Assembly: GCA_023653785.1 (NCBI GenBank)
Contig: JAMKCH010058030.1
Coordinates: forward strand, 1 to 64,000
DNA from: Ophioderma brevispina
Taxonomy: Eukaryota; Echinodermata; Ophiuroidea; Amphilepidida; Ophiodermatidae
Length of the DNA: 64,000 nt
Direction: 5' to 3'
In this document: piece after piece, positions 24,170-33,907 of the stretch
Numbering within the stretch: the stretch's first letter is position 1
Layout: the number at the start of each line of letters is the position of its first letter
The notes under the pieces: model-generated
Database searches by the model: none
The model's input: only the letters and a program-made list of their open reading frames with translations
What the model was told of the DNA's origin: nothing
Made by a program: the position numbers and the translations under genes

Positions 24170-24524
24170 ACATATGGGAGTGGTTTCATGGGAAAACGAA
24201 TTACTAACCATAAAACGAATTAAAAAAGCATTTTGTCTGACCATAGCGCTATTTGAAATTCGCGCTAAGTGTATATGGGATATGTATTTTGTTATGCGAT
24301 AAACGAACGGCACAGTAAGCGTCATACATACTCTTCACACATGATGCTTCCGCTTTCATAATGTGTTATTTCCTATGGCATGTATGACCTAAACGTGCCG
24401 GTCCTAGCGCACTAACACGTTATACACTACGGCGATTTATTAATGCACATGGGTCAGACTGATGGTTTTAATTCATTGGTTGGTATATAATTCCGCGTTT
24501 TTCTATGAAACCACCGATATGTGG
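24170..24524. mobile_element. Fold-back MITE with ~150-bp arms
   Basis: The left end CATATGGGAGTGGTTTCATG is mirrored by 'tatgaaaccaccgatatg' at the right. Internal pairs include 'aattaaaa', 'gtctgacc', 'tagcgc', 'cggcac' and 'gtcatacat'. The two arms meet around 24340-24360. Non-coding; superfamily unknown. Confidence 0.7.
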
Positions 24525-24679
24525 TCAAATTATTTTATAGTGTATATTGTTTACTATTATTCGTTGTCCGGGTTTTCTACTTAAGCACCCGCTCCGCTCT
24601 CCTCCTATTTTTGCCATTTGCCAAAATGATGTGAATCAATTTTAGGCCCGAGAATTAAGCACTCCACTCTCCCTTTATC

Positions 24680-24850
24680 AACAAATCACAAAAAATGAAG
24701 TGGACTTTTTTTATACCAATTATGTCTTTGGGGGTGTGATCAAATTTTTTTGGTCACAATTTCTCTAATTGGTCTTTATCAAGAAATCATCAAAAAGTGA
24801 AAAAGTGGACCTTTTTTCCCCCTAATTTTGTAATTTGAGTCAACCCCGCT
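24680..24850. repeat. hAT-like interior fragment
   Basis: Contains 'aaaaaatgaagtggactttt', 'caaaaagtgaaaaagtggac' and 'ccttttttccccc', as in the 40574-40819 family. Its downstream neighbour runs to a 'tatgccactg' near 25157 that may be a terminus; the other end was not found. Confidence 0.4.
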
Positions 24851-25435
24851 AGCCGCTGAACTCCCCACTTTCTCTCCTGGCGTACCGACCCGGGGGAAGG
24901 GGGGCAAGTTGCCCCCTCTGGCTCGGAAAATCGGGACGATATGGGCCAAAATATGCATTTTTATCCCTCTTTTTTGGGGGAATTTCAACCAATTTCAGGC
25001 CAAATTTGGGCAAAATTGAAGTAAATTTCAAGAAATGCTATGCACGCATTTTGTCAAATTCAGACTTAATTGGAGCAAATCCGGGATGATTTACGAATTT
25101 TGCCCCCTCTGGCGGGACGACTTGGAAATTTGCCCCCTCTGGATCGACTGCCTCGGTATGCCACTGTTTCTCTCTATGTCTTCAAAAGTCTGCAGGGACA
25201 CTCGCATCCTTTAACCAAATCTCAAAGAAAGCGATAGCCCTTTCGCATACAGGCCTTCAATAATATGTTGGTACTTAAACAGTATCTAACCCTATCACGA
25301 CCAACACTCACTAAAACTCAATGAGTTAAGGTGGAACATGCCTATGTGGGTTTTGCTGGGTTAACCTGTCCTAGATCTGTGCCACTGGCACATATCATTC
25401 CATGTATAGGTAAGTTCAATGTTCAATATGAGTGT

Positions 25436-25760
25436 AGGCCCATGGGGGGGGGGCACTGACCTGAAAAGGTGGTACGGGTATGTGCGGCCCTTAAGACCCC
25501 CCTTTTCAGCCGTCTCCGGCACTTCGCAAGGGTTCCATTTGAGCATGTTTTAGTTCACAAGATCCCCATTTCAAGCAAAATTTTGATTTCTAACTTGGCT
25601 TAATTTTGAACAAAAATTTAGTTCTCAAGGGTCCAAATTTTCCAATTTTCAGTTTGCAAGACCCCCATTTTGTAAGTTTTGTTCAGTTCGCAAGGTCCAA
25701 GGTGCAGCCCACAGGGCCACACACCCCTACCCAAATGAAAGTTCCCCAGCCCACACCCCC
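25436..25760. repeat. Dispersed repeat, family C copy 1
   Basis: The phrase 'ggcactgacctgaaaaggtg' followed by 'gtacgggtatgt' appears reverse-complemented at 37495-37540. The internal 'caaggtcca' and 'cccccatttt' phrases recur within this copy. Its right end is not certain. Confidence 0.4.
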
Positions 25761-26039
25761 AAGTAATTCTGGGTAAGAGAATGGGTTGCAAAAACCCGAT
25801 CACAAAAGTGCTCTCATATCCAAAGAAAATAACAAAACAAAGATACATGCACAGAGAACAAGATCAAAAAGCCTAGTACTCTGCCATTTACTAAGTTGAA
25901 TCAAAGAAACAAAAGAAGCAAGGGTCTAACCCAGAACAAGCCTTTGAATTTTGAAAGCATCTTCCAAGCCTGACTAGATTCAAATCAAGAAGTCTGCTCA
26001 AGTAAGGTGGGTGAGCATCTGCCTTTGGTGATTGCTTAA

Positions 26040-26391
26040 AGGTCCATGGCCCGATCGCTAATAGCCTCGCCCCCAGAAGCCCAGATTTTACCGGAAGTGG
26101 TCGAAATTTTGATATCAGAAGAAAGCTACTATTTTTCTCATTTACCCTGTGAAATCTTAGGGCTAAATGATGTTTGGTTTGGGAGTTATGAGCGAAAGTG
26201 TACTCCATTTTGGTCGACCAATATTACTTTTACACAGTACTCTATGGGGCTCACAAAGTCACGTTTCTAGCTGTCACATCAAAACGGATAGAAATATCGG
26301 CGCGAAACTTTACAGATGGGGGTTTTTGGGTGTAAGGGGGGCCATTCTATCAAGATGAAAAGTTCATATACTTAAATCGGACCATCCCCCT
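26040..26391. mobile_element. TTAA-flanked T2/Kolobok-like MITE (family F1)
   Basis: TTAA at 26036-26039 and 26392-26395 bracket inverted ends: the left starts AGGTCCATGGCCCGAT, and the right reads ATCGGACCATCCCCCT, that is AGGGGGATGGTCCGAT inward. It sits inside the LINE relic. Taking it out with one TTAA joins the codons ...TLYFFK and QSPKAD... without a frame change. TTAAAGG ends match the signature described for Xenopus T2/Kolobok MITEs. A second, nested copy lies at 48761-49713. Confidence 0.85.
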
Positions 26392-27268
26392 TTAAAAAAA
26401 TAAAGTGTAATTTTCCGTTGCACTTTCTCTAATCTATCCAAATGATTCCTTTGATGAGGTGCCCAAACGCATGCACAGTAAATAATATGGGGCAAGATGA
26501 GAGCTTTGTAGAGGTTAATCAGTGCATTAGAAGACAGACAGTTTTTGAAACCTTACTTGAAATTGCAGCTATAGAGATTCAAAGGAAAGATCCCTACTAA
26601 AAGTGACACCAAGTAATTTGAAATTGTTAGCTTCAGCAAGTTTACTCTTGCCCATTGTGCAATTGTCACAATAATCAGGAGACTTAGATCTAGTCATGTA
26701 CATAACAGAGCATTTAGAAAGATTGAGAGGCAACTTATTAAGAATAGTCCAGTTAAAAATGTTGTGAATATCATTCTGAAGAACATCATGATCACTTTCA
26801 CTAAAAATAGGATGAAGTATTGTGTGATCATCTGCAAACTGAAAGAGAGGAGAAGAAATAACATCATTTAAATCATTGACAAAAAGTAAAAGAAAATAGG
26901 ACCATGAACAGAGCCCGGAGGAACACCTGAGGTTACAGAACACCACTCTGAAACTGCACCCTTGAACACAACCTGCTGCTTTCGCCTGAAGAGAAAGTTT
27001 TTAATCCACTGAAGAAGAAAACCTCGGATACCCAATGAATGGAGTTTTAAGAGTAAAATGTTGTGGTCTACTTTATCAATACAAATGCAGAGCTGAAATC
27101 CAAGAAAATACCATCTACAAGATTACATTTACGATCATCAAGCGATTTGCTAAGAAAATGAAAGAGTTTAACCAACATTTGCTCGCAATTTCTTCTACTG
27201 CGAAAACCATACTGGTTATCTGACAAAATATGTTCATCCACATAATTCATAATACAAACAGATATTAA

Positions 27269-27607
27269 AGGGGCATTTCGTGATCCACAACCTCGTCCCC
27301 CGATTTACATCAAAGAAGTTGAGATTTTTATATCATCTGAACCGCTAGACTTAGTAATCCATGTGTACCTAATCTTACGTGCAAATTCAGTCGTATCTGT
27401 AAGAAAAATTTGCAATTTTGTATTTTCTGTCCGTAAACGGACAGAAATTACAGCACAGTGGCCTATGGGACTGTGGGAAACAAACAATTGCTCCTAACAC
27501 CAAATCGCAAGATCGGGATCGACTCAAATTTTGTGAATAATCTTTTCTGAAGGATATATAGTGAATAATAAATAAAACAGAAGGTACTGGAATCACGAAA
27601 TGCACCT
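27269..27607. mobile_element. TTAA-flanked T2/Kolobok-like MITE (family F2)
   Basis: TTAA at 27265-27268 and 27608-27611. The left end AGGGGCATTTCGTGATCC is mirrored by GGAATCACGAAATGCACCT. The interior includes 'ttttctgtccgtaaacgg' and 'cacagtggcctatgggac'. It splits the LINE relic, whose frame resumes directly across one TTAA (...NEKLISVCI...). Other copies lie at 54297, 56753 and 62324. Confidence 0.9.
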
Positions 27608-28212
27608 TTAACTTCTCATTACATTACACAAAATACTAGTCAGTGAGACAGGACGGTAACTACCTACATCATCCTTAGGCTTATCACCACCTTTATAATC
27701 AGGAACAACATTAGCTTCTTTTCAAGCCTTTGGAACTTCACCTTATGAATAAAGAAATTAAACAAATCACACAATACAGGAGCAAGCTCATTACAACATG
27801 ATTTCAAGAAAATTGGAAGAATTTCATCAGGTCTGGGAGATTGGAAGCATCAAGATTTTCAGAGTTTCTAAAACTTCCTCAACTGTAAAAAGGTCAAAAC
27901 ACAGAGGAGGTGCACCATGAGAAGTAGCTGTGTCAGGTAAAGAGTTAAGATCAAGAGGATTTCCTGTACTTGTTCACTTGTACACAAATAATTCCATGCT
28001 TGTCAGAGAAAATTATATATAAGATTATACTTGTATTTATAAATAAACAAATTGATGACTGTATACAAGCCATCATCATTTCAAATGAATTTGTACTATG
28101 ACTACAAATCTGCTGATGGGGATCGACATGGCATCCACAACATTGTATTTTCTTTACCACAAGTTTACTGCGATATGGAAATATTTTGGTTTGTGCATGA
28201 ATATGGGCACAT

Positions 28213-28532
28213 GTGGTCCAGTGGATATGACTGCCGACTCATGATCCAAAGGTTGTGGGTTCGAGCCCCGCTGTGGCCAATGTGTTGTGCACTTGGGCAA
28301 GGCACTTTACCTCACTTGCTTTGTCGACCCAAGCGATATTCGGGTAGCTGTTATGGGGGATATTACAATCTAAGTGCTGATAGGCATGTGCGCTTGGCCG
28401 GCTGCTGGCCTAGGTGAAGCAAAATGATTGTGACGATTTCCTGAAGGCAGCGTAATAATAATAGGCAACAGCGCTTTGTATCCTGTGGAAAAGGCGCTAT
28501 ATAAATGTCGGTATTATTATTATTATTATTAA
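28213..28532 (+). mobile_element. tRNA-derived SINE with (ATT)n tail
   Basis: The head looks like a tRNA gene: 'tggtccagtggatatg' in the A-box position and GGGTTCGAGCC (28258) as the B box of an RNA polymerase III promoter. A tRNA-unrelated body follows ('cacttgggcaaggcacttta'), then 'aaaggcgctatataaatg' and (ATT)n at about 28511-28530. This architecture is typical of SINEs mobilised by LINEs. It is not a functional tRNA. Confidence 0.85.
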
Positions 28533-29164
28533 TATTGCTAATTGTGTATGCTAAAAGTTACAAAAGTACTTTCAACTACTGTGAGGCATCTCCAGCAAGC
28601 TGTATGTACGTACAGTGTGTCTTTATTGAAACACTTGACATAATGCATTATTCAGCCTGGTTATAACCGGGTTACAACTATCTTATTCATGGGCAAGTCA
28701 AATATCTTTGTGGCAAATAAGTCCCTGCTGTGAAAAAACCTAATTCAACCGTTGGTCCATGAATATATTATCCCACATTACGTGTCATTTCTTCACTCCC
28801 GAAAGTGGCATGATCCTACAAACCGAGAGTCCCTGTGAGTTCACAGAGAAAGGCATACCTTACACTGGGCAGAGTAATCTTGAAAGCTCTTTAAAAACGT
28901 AAAATATTATCATCCAAGAAGTCACAAAGTATAAAGCGCAAATACAGTGATTATCATGTAGTTGTAAAATACCAAAACATAAAATTTGATAAATCATAAG
29001 AACCTAGTTGTTATCAGTTTTTCTAAACAAACAATTATTCAATGAACTGCTACCCTACTGGTAAGTATCAAAGCAAAGAAGTTATTCTTAGCCCATTTAA
29101 CTTACATGGCGGTGTTTCTCGGTGCAAAACTCTGGGCATCATAAAACTATGTCTTTATTTACGC
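28533..29164. other. No recognisable feature
   Basis: No coding block or repeat ends seen. Confidence 0.4.
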
Positions 29165-29380
29165 TCGACGTCTTTTCCTAGACTCGACTTTCTGTAAACT
29201 CACCATCTTTTTTGTAAGCTTGCCGCCTTTTTTTGTAAACTCGGCGTCTTTTTTGTAAACTTGGTGTCTTTTTTGTAAACTTGACATCTTTTTTTGTAAA
29301 CTTGGCATCTTTTTTGTAAACTTGACGTATTTTTTGTAAACCAACGTCTTTTTTGTAACTCAACATTTTTTTATGATTGT
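29165..29380. repeat. 21-bp minisatellite
   Basis: About ten imperfect copies of 'ttttttgtaaacttggcatc'. Because 21 is a multiple of three, the array stays open in several minus-strand frames and yields repeats such as VYKKDAK and FTKK. Those frames are artefacts of the period, not genes. Confidence 0.9.
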
Positions 29381-29640
29381 GGCGTGCCATAAACTTGGTG
29401 TTATTTTGACATCTTTACAAAAATCTTTGTCAACACTTTTTTTGGTATTTAGACTGTGTCATGTTCTCACTTCCCTATTTAATGCTGTTAGCCACGGGTT
29501 ACTGGTTATTTACTACATCATTGTTGGGGGGGGGGGGTTCTGACAACATTTAGAAGCTGAAAAATTAAACTGGATGAATGTTTTCTCCAGTACTCTTGAA
29601 TCATTCCATGTAGTGGATTATATTGTTATGATATCTTGTT

Positions 29641-30486
29641 TGCCAATGACTTTTGAAACACCACAGTGCTATTTTTCATCCTAAGTTTATGACCAAACTA
29701 ATCATTTTTTTCATTGACTGTCACAAAAATCAGCCTTTTATTTTATATTATCTGAATTTTTTGCAGAGAGTTGGAATAAATTGGGAAATAATCAATATAA
29801 TTTGAAGAAAGTAAAAAAGAACTGAGAAAATATTGGCAAAATGAGATATCTATAGCATCCACTCAGCATTTTTTCTTGAGTGTTCGCACTTAACTCCAGT
29901 TGTAAATCCAGCCCTAATGTCGACATTTCTTTCACTCTGAAGATGATTTTATGGCTTTTTTCCTCTAAAAATACATTTCTCGTGAGTGTAAATTAACTAC
30001 AGAAACTCGTCGGGCCTTGCACATAATGAAAGGTCAATGTACTTCAATGTATGTTGATGACTTTTGAAACACTCACAGTGACTATTTTTTTCATTCATCC
30101 CTAGTTTTATATTAAACTAACCTAATCATTTTTTTTCCATTGCCTGTCCAAAATTCACGCTTTTTAATTATCTCTCGTGGAATTTTTTTGCATAGTTGTA
30201 ATACAGGGGAAATAATTAATTTCACAAGCAAGCAAAAAAGAACTGAGAAATCTTCTTATATTTGCAAATGATATATCTAATAGCCTCCACGTATTACATT
30301 TGGGTTTCTTTGAGTGTTCGCACCTCATCTCCAGTTGTAGATCCGGCCCTAATGTCAACATTTCTCTCATTCTAATGATTCTAATTTAGATATGGCTTTT
30401 TTCCTCTAAAATGCATTTCTTGTGAGTGTAAATTAACTACAAACTTTGGCCTTGAACATAATGAAAGGTCAATGTACTTCAATGTA
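29641..30486 (+). repeat. Tandem duplication, ~410-430-bp units
   Basis: Unit 1 (about 29641-30051) and unit 2 (about 30052-30486) share 'gacttttgaaaca', 'aaaaagaactgagaaa', 'tgagtgttcgcac', 'ccctaatgtc' and 'gaaaggtcaatgtacttcaa' in order. They are moderately diverged with small gaps. Non-coding. Confidence 0.8.
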
Positions 30487-31262
30487 TTTGATTTATTTAG
30501 TGAGTTCCGATTGATTAGTAATATTGATGGTTAATTACAAAATGGTCATTAAGATCAGGTGCCATGTAGTTGGGTTATCCTAGGTCAGAGCCAGCTAGTC
30601 TAGTCTTTCAACCAAATTGTTTCAAGAAAAGTAATAAAAATATTATATATTTTATGGGCAGACTGCCTTAATTGCCGTTGTTTGTCGGTACCAGGAAGAA
30701 CTTAAGAGGAAAAGAGTCGACTTCTTGAGTGATTTAGAAATCAAATTAAGTGAAATGAGTCTAGCATTTTTGTTTTAGACATTTGAGAATACGGGCAGAT
30801 TACTTAGCTTTTTGGAAGGCTTTTATTCAAATTGATAATAATGGCTGCGTGCCAGGCTGTAATTACTCATTTTTACCCAAAATGAAATGAACGCATTTGT
30901 TTTGTTTCCTTCATATTACTAGCAGAAGACCGCCGAGGAATGGACATTTTTTCAGACAAGATAATCTTTTGAATTGATTCGGGCATGTTATATGAAACTA
31001 TTGTGCTGGAACTAACTTTACACAACTAAATCATTATTAAAAAAGAATATCAGTTGTGTTTGGAGTGATATTTTGGCATTTTTCCATTATACCCTTCAAG
31101 CTACATTTGTAACAGCACCCAACATTGTCCATCTCACTGCTTTCTGCATTAGAGTCTTTCACAAATCGTATGTAGTGCCTCCTTATTTTTGCAGTCACAC
31201 TTCTTTCATAGTAGTGCACACGACGCAAACATATACGTGGGTCCTGTTTGAAGTAGTTGGTG
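30487..31262. other. No recognisable feature
   Basis: No gene or paired ends seen. Confidence 0.4.
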
Positions 31263-31266
31263 TTAA

Positions 31267-31812
31267 AGCCACAATGAGCGATTTCTTCAAAATATAAACA
31301 AATCATGTCCCCTATTTTTCATCAAAGTCCATTTTTTGGCACTGTTGTATTGGAAATTCGTGTAGTACAGACCCCTGCAAGTGGCTGCGTTTAACATGCC
31401 ATATTTGTGAAGAAATCACAATTTTTATGCATTTTTACTAAGAAGTTGGGATCCTGACTTTCATTAGTAAACAAAACAGTCATAAATGGCATCTTCAAGA
31501 CCGCTTTAAAATGTGTTAGTGTCTGTTTTTCACAAGGTATTGATATGACCTAACACTAGCACAGGGGTTCTCAATAGGTGGCCCGCGGGCCAAATCCGGC
31601 CCGCCAACCATTAATTATTGGCCCCCGACTTGCTCTAAATATAAAGAGAAACAAGAATTTCAGGTTTATTTGGCCCTCAAGTAGGGAACTTTCAAACGTG
31701 TTTGGCATTCTCTGGCCCTTCAGCTAAAATAATTGAGAACCCCTGCACTAGCAATTTAGAGACAACATACCGGTAGGCATTTTGAATTTGGAAAAAATTA
31801 CTGATTGTGGCT
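31267..31812. mobile_element. TTAA-type MITE (family F3) with nested hAT
   Basis: The left end after TTAA (31263-31266) is AGCCACAATGAGCGATTT. The right end is ACTGATTGTGGCT followed by TTAG, a mutated TTAA. A cleaner copy at 49088-49453 shows the same ends and interior ('cccctatttttcatcaaagt', 'ttgcactgttgtattggaaa'). Here the element is lengthened by a hAT insertion at 31562. Confidence 0.8.
31562..31745. mobile_element. hAT-superfamily MITE with perfect target duplication
   Basis: Termini CAGGGGTTCTCAAT and ATTGAGAACCCCTG are perfect 14-bp inverted repeats. Identical 8-bp duplications CACTAGCA flank it at 31554-31561 and 31746-31753. An 8-bp target duplication with CAG...CTG ends is the hAT hallmark. 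The interior has 'ggcccgcgggccaaatccgg'. It lies inside the F3 element; the related 49.4-kb copy reads 'gatatgacctagcaatttag', close to the unoccupied site. Confidence 0.95.
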
Positions 31813-31816
31813 TTAG

Positions 31817-32267
31817 AGGAGATTTATGCCTAAGTATATGGTGGAGCTATATATGCCTTACTGTAACAATTGGGTAGAATTTTCAAAATGGTTAAGACAG
31901 GGGAAATGTTGTTGTTTCTTTTACTGTATTTGTGTTTTTTTCATTTGTTCATGCAATTCCATTTTTTTGTCCTAACATTTCATATTTATTCTTTTGGGGC
32001 TAGTAACTAGTGTTTAGCAATTAAAAACTAATGTTTAGCAATTTGACATGCATGTTTAGCTTTTAAACATGTTTTCAAAGTAAAGGCAAGAAAAGTGTTC
32101 AATTGCTAAACACCCTTTTTAGAGTGTAATTAAGGCACAGGCCAGTTCACATATGCAAAGCCACAGCTGAACCCAGTTCAAAATGACTCAACAGTACATG
32201 CTCTTACCAATATATACTGTACACTTAACCTAATAACCAATTTATCATAACAATAAGATATTCTCAA
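31817..32267. other. No recognisable feature
   Basis: The phrase 'gtttagcaattaaaaactaa' and relatives repeat locally at 32010-32110. No gene seen. Confidence 0.4.
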
Positions 32268-32377
32268 CATTATTTATAATAATTACTTCTGACTTATTAC
32301 CAATGAGTGCATAGGCTTCAAAATCTCTGGTCCCATCTATATCCTGCCTAAATTTTGAACTGGGTCCTTTACCTTAA

Positions 32378-32652
32378 TGCCCATGATATACTAAACAATC
32401 GCAAGGAGCATATCATTTTTTTATGACATCACTTCCATCGCTGATTGGGAAAGCGACTGCCGATATCCAATTGATAACTCTCCAGCATGCCCAAGCGACT
32501 TGATACAAGCCAGTTGACTTCAATTCAACTCAATCGCTCCGATGCTTCTAGCAATATTGACGCTGGAAGCGAAGCGATTGATAAAACGTTGTGAGCGTTT
32601 TATCACCAGCGATTTTACAGTTGCACACTGCAACGGCTAGTATATCATGGGC
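32378..32652. mobile_element. piggyBac-like MITE, copy 1
   Basis: TTAA at 32374-32377 and 32653-32656. The left end is TGCCCATGATATACTA and the right end is TAGTATATCATGGGC, inverted repeats of about 14-15 bp. TTAA targets with CCC-proximal termini fit the piggyBac superfamily. The interior has a second inverted pair, 'gataaaacg' and 'cgttttatc'. Non-coding. Confidence 0.85.
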
Positions 32653-33147
32653 TTAATACTGAATTTAAGAGCTTGTTCCCCCTACATTTCGCACCTTCCA
32701 TTACCACCACCACTGAATTAGTATTTGACCACTGTAAATAAAATTATATAATCCGAAACCATGTGTCCAACACAAAGAAATTTTACAAACCCGGCCGGAG
32801 ACACAAATACTATCATCTCATACTCGGTAGCAAACTTGTATTATAGTTGGCGGTATCTTTTGATGTTTTGACTCAAAGCACTCAAAAGGTGAAATAAAAC
32901 TTAATGAGGAGTTTTACATATGCAGATGTATAGACGCTATAGACACGCAAGGTTTTAAGACCCATACGTCCCTTCATTAGTTCATTCACAGAAACTATTC
33001 ATGAAAATGTGGAGGCTGTTTTTTTTTTTTTTTTTTTTTCATTATTTATAATAATTAATTGACTTATTACCAACGAGTGCATAGGCTTCAAAATCTCTGG
33101 TCCCATCTATATCCTGCCTAAATTTTGAACTGGGTCCTTTACCTTAA

Positions 33148-33417
33148 TGCCCATGATATACTAAACAATCGCAAGGAGCATAGCGTTTTTTTATGACATC
33201 ACTTCCATCGCTGATTGGGAAAACGACTGCCGATATCTAATCGATAACTCTCCAGCATGCCCAAGCGACTTGATGCAAGCCAGTTGACTCCAATTCAACT
33301 CAATCGCTCCGATGCTTCTAGCAATATTAACGCTGGAAGCGATTGATAAAACGTTGTGAGCGTTTTATCACCAGCGATTTTACAGTTGCACACTGCAACG
33401 GCTAGTATATCATGGGC
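33148..33417. mobile_element. piggyBac-like MITE, copy 2
   Basis: Same element as at 32378, carried along by the tandem duplication, with TTAA at 33144-33147 and 33418-33421. It lacks five bases of copy 1 ('gaagc') in the 'ggaagcgattga' region. Ends are intact. Confidence 0.85.
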
Positions 33418-33433
33418 TTAATACTGAATTTAA

Positions 33434-33518
33434 CACTTACTGTGCTCAAGTGATCGAGATCTCGATCAATACATGTGGCAGGTATTATAAAATGCTGCCT
33501 TTGTGTGCATTAGAGGTG
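33434..33518. mobile_element. 85-bp TTAA-bounded insertion absent from the sister unit
   Basis: TTAA stands at 33430-33433 and 33519-33522. The sister unit has a single TTAA at the same place (32664-32667) with identical flanks 'ctgaat' and 'gagcttgttccc'. Termini CAC...GTG match for only three bases, so the inverted ends are weak. The interior holds a perfect 18-bp palindrome at 33451-33468 (TGATCGAGA and its complement). It is either a tiny TTAA-specific insertion or a TTAA-to-TTAA deletion in unit 1. Confidence 0.75.
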
Positions 33519-33907
33519 TTAAGAGCTTGTTCCCTTACATTTCGCACCTTCCATTACCACCACCACTGAATTAGTATTTGACCACTGTAAATAAAATTAT
33601 ATAATCCGAAACCACATGTCCAACACAAAAAAATTTTACAAACCCGGCAGGAGACACAAATACTATCATGTCATACTCGGTAGCAAACTTGTATTATATG
33701 CTTTTACTGCCTATAGTAAAGGGATTTTCAAGGTTGGCGGTATCTTTTGATGTTTTGACTCAAAGCACTCAAAAGGTGAAATAAAACTTAATGAGGAGTT
33801 TTACATATGCAGATGTATAGATGCTATAGACACGCGAGGTTTTAAGACCCATACGTCCCTTCATTAGTTCATTCACAGAAACTATTCATGAAAATGTGGA
33901 GGCTGTG

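Larger units (their letters stand above)
25880..27960 (-). pseudogene. LINE reverse-transcriptase relic split by two MITEs
   Basis: Read on the minus strand from 27960 down: PDEI..FLK and CCNELAPVLCDLFNFF (about 27830-27730); then, past a MITE, ILSDNQYGFRSRRNCE and NLVDGIFLDFSSAF (27250-27068); LLFVNDL and FQFADDHTIL with the catalytic FADD (about 26890-26800); LNLSKCSVMY; a 'LYKALILPHIIYCACVW' C-terminal block (about 26510-26450) and LEKVQRKITLYF (about 26430-26397). Past a second MITE it continues with PYLSRLLDLNLVRLGR (about 26010-25960). Some frameshifts exist, but the blocks are well kept, so this relic is younger than the one at 9.2 kb. No endonuclease domain is visible. CR1/L2/Jockey-like by general look. 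Confidence 0.85.
32268..33907 (+). repeat. High-identity tandem duplication, ~750 and ~868 bp
   Basis: Unit 1 (32268-33018) and unit 2 (33040-33907) run in parallel with only scattered substitutions, separated by a 21-base T run that follows 'gtggaggctg' in unit 1. The length difference is explained mainly by two blocks present only in unit 2: 33434-33518 plus a TTAA, and 33699-33732. Each unit carries one piggyBac-like MITE, so the MITE inserted before the duplication. Confidence 0.95.

Noticed and set aside
28213..28285. tRNA gene
   Set aside because: Has A/B-box-like promoter elements but continues into a SINE body with an (ATT)n tail and cannot form a good cloverleaf.
29165..29380. CRISPR array
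   Set aside because: Repeat units are contiguous 21-mers without unique spacers, and the DNA is eukaryotic.
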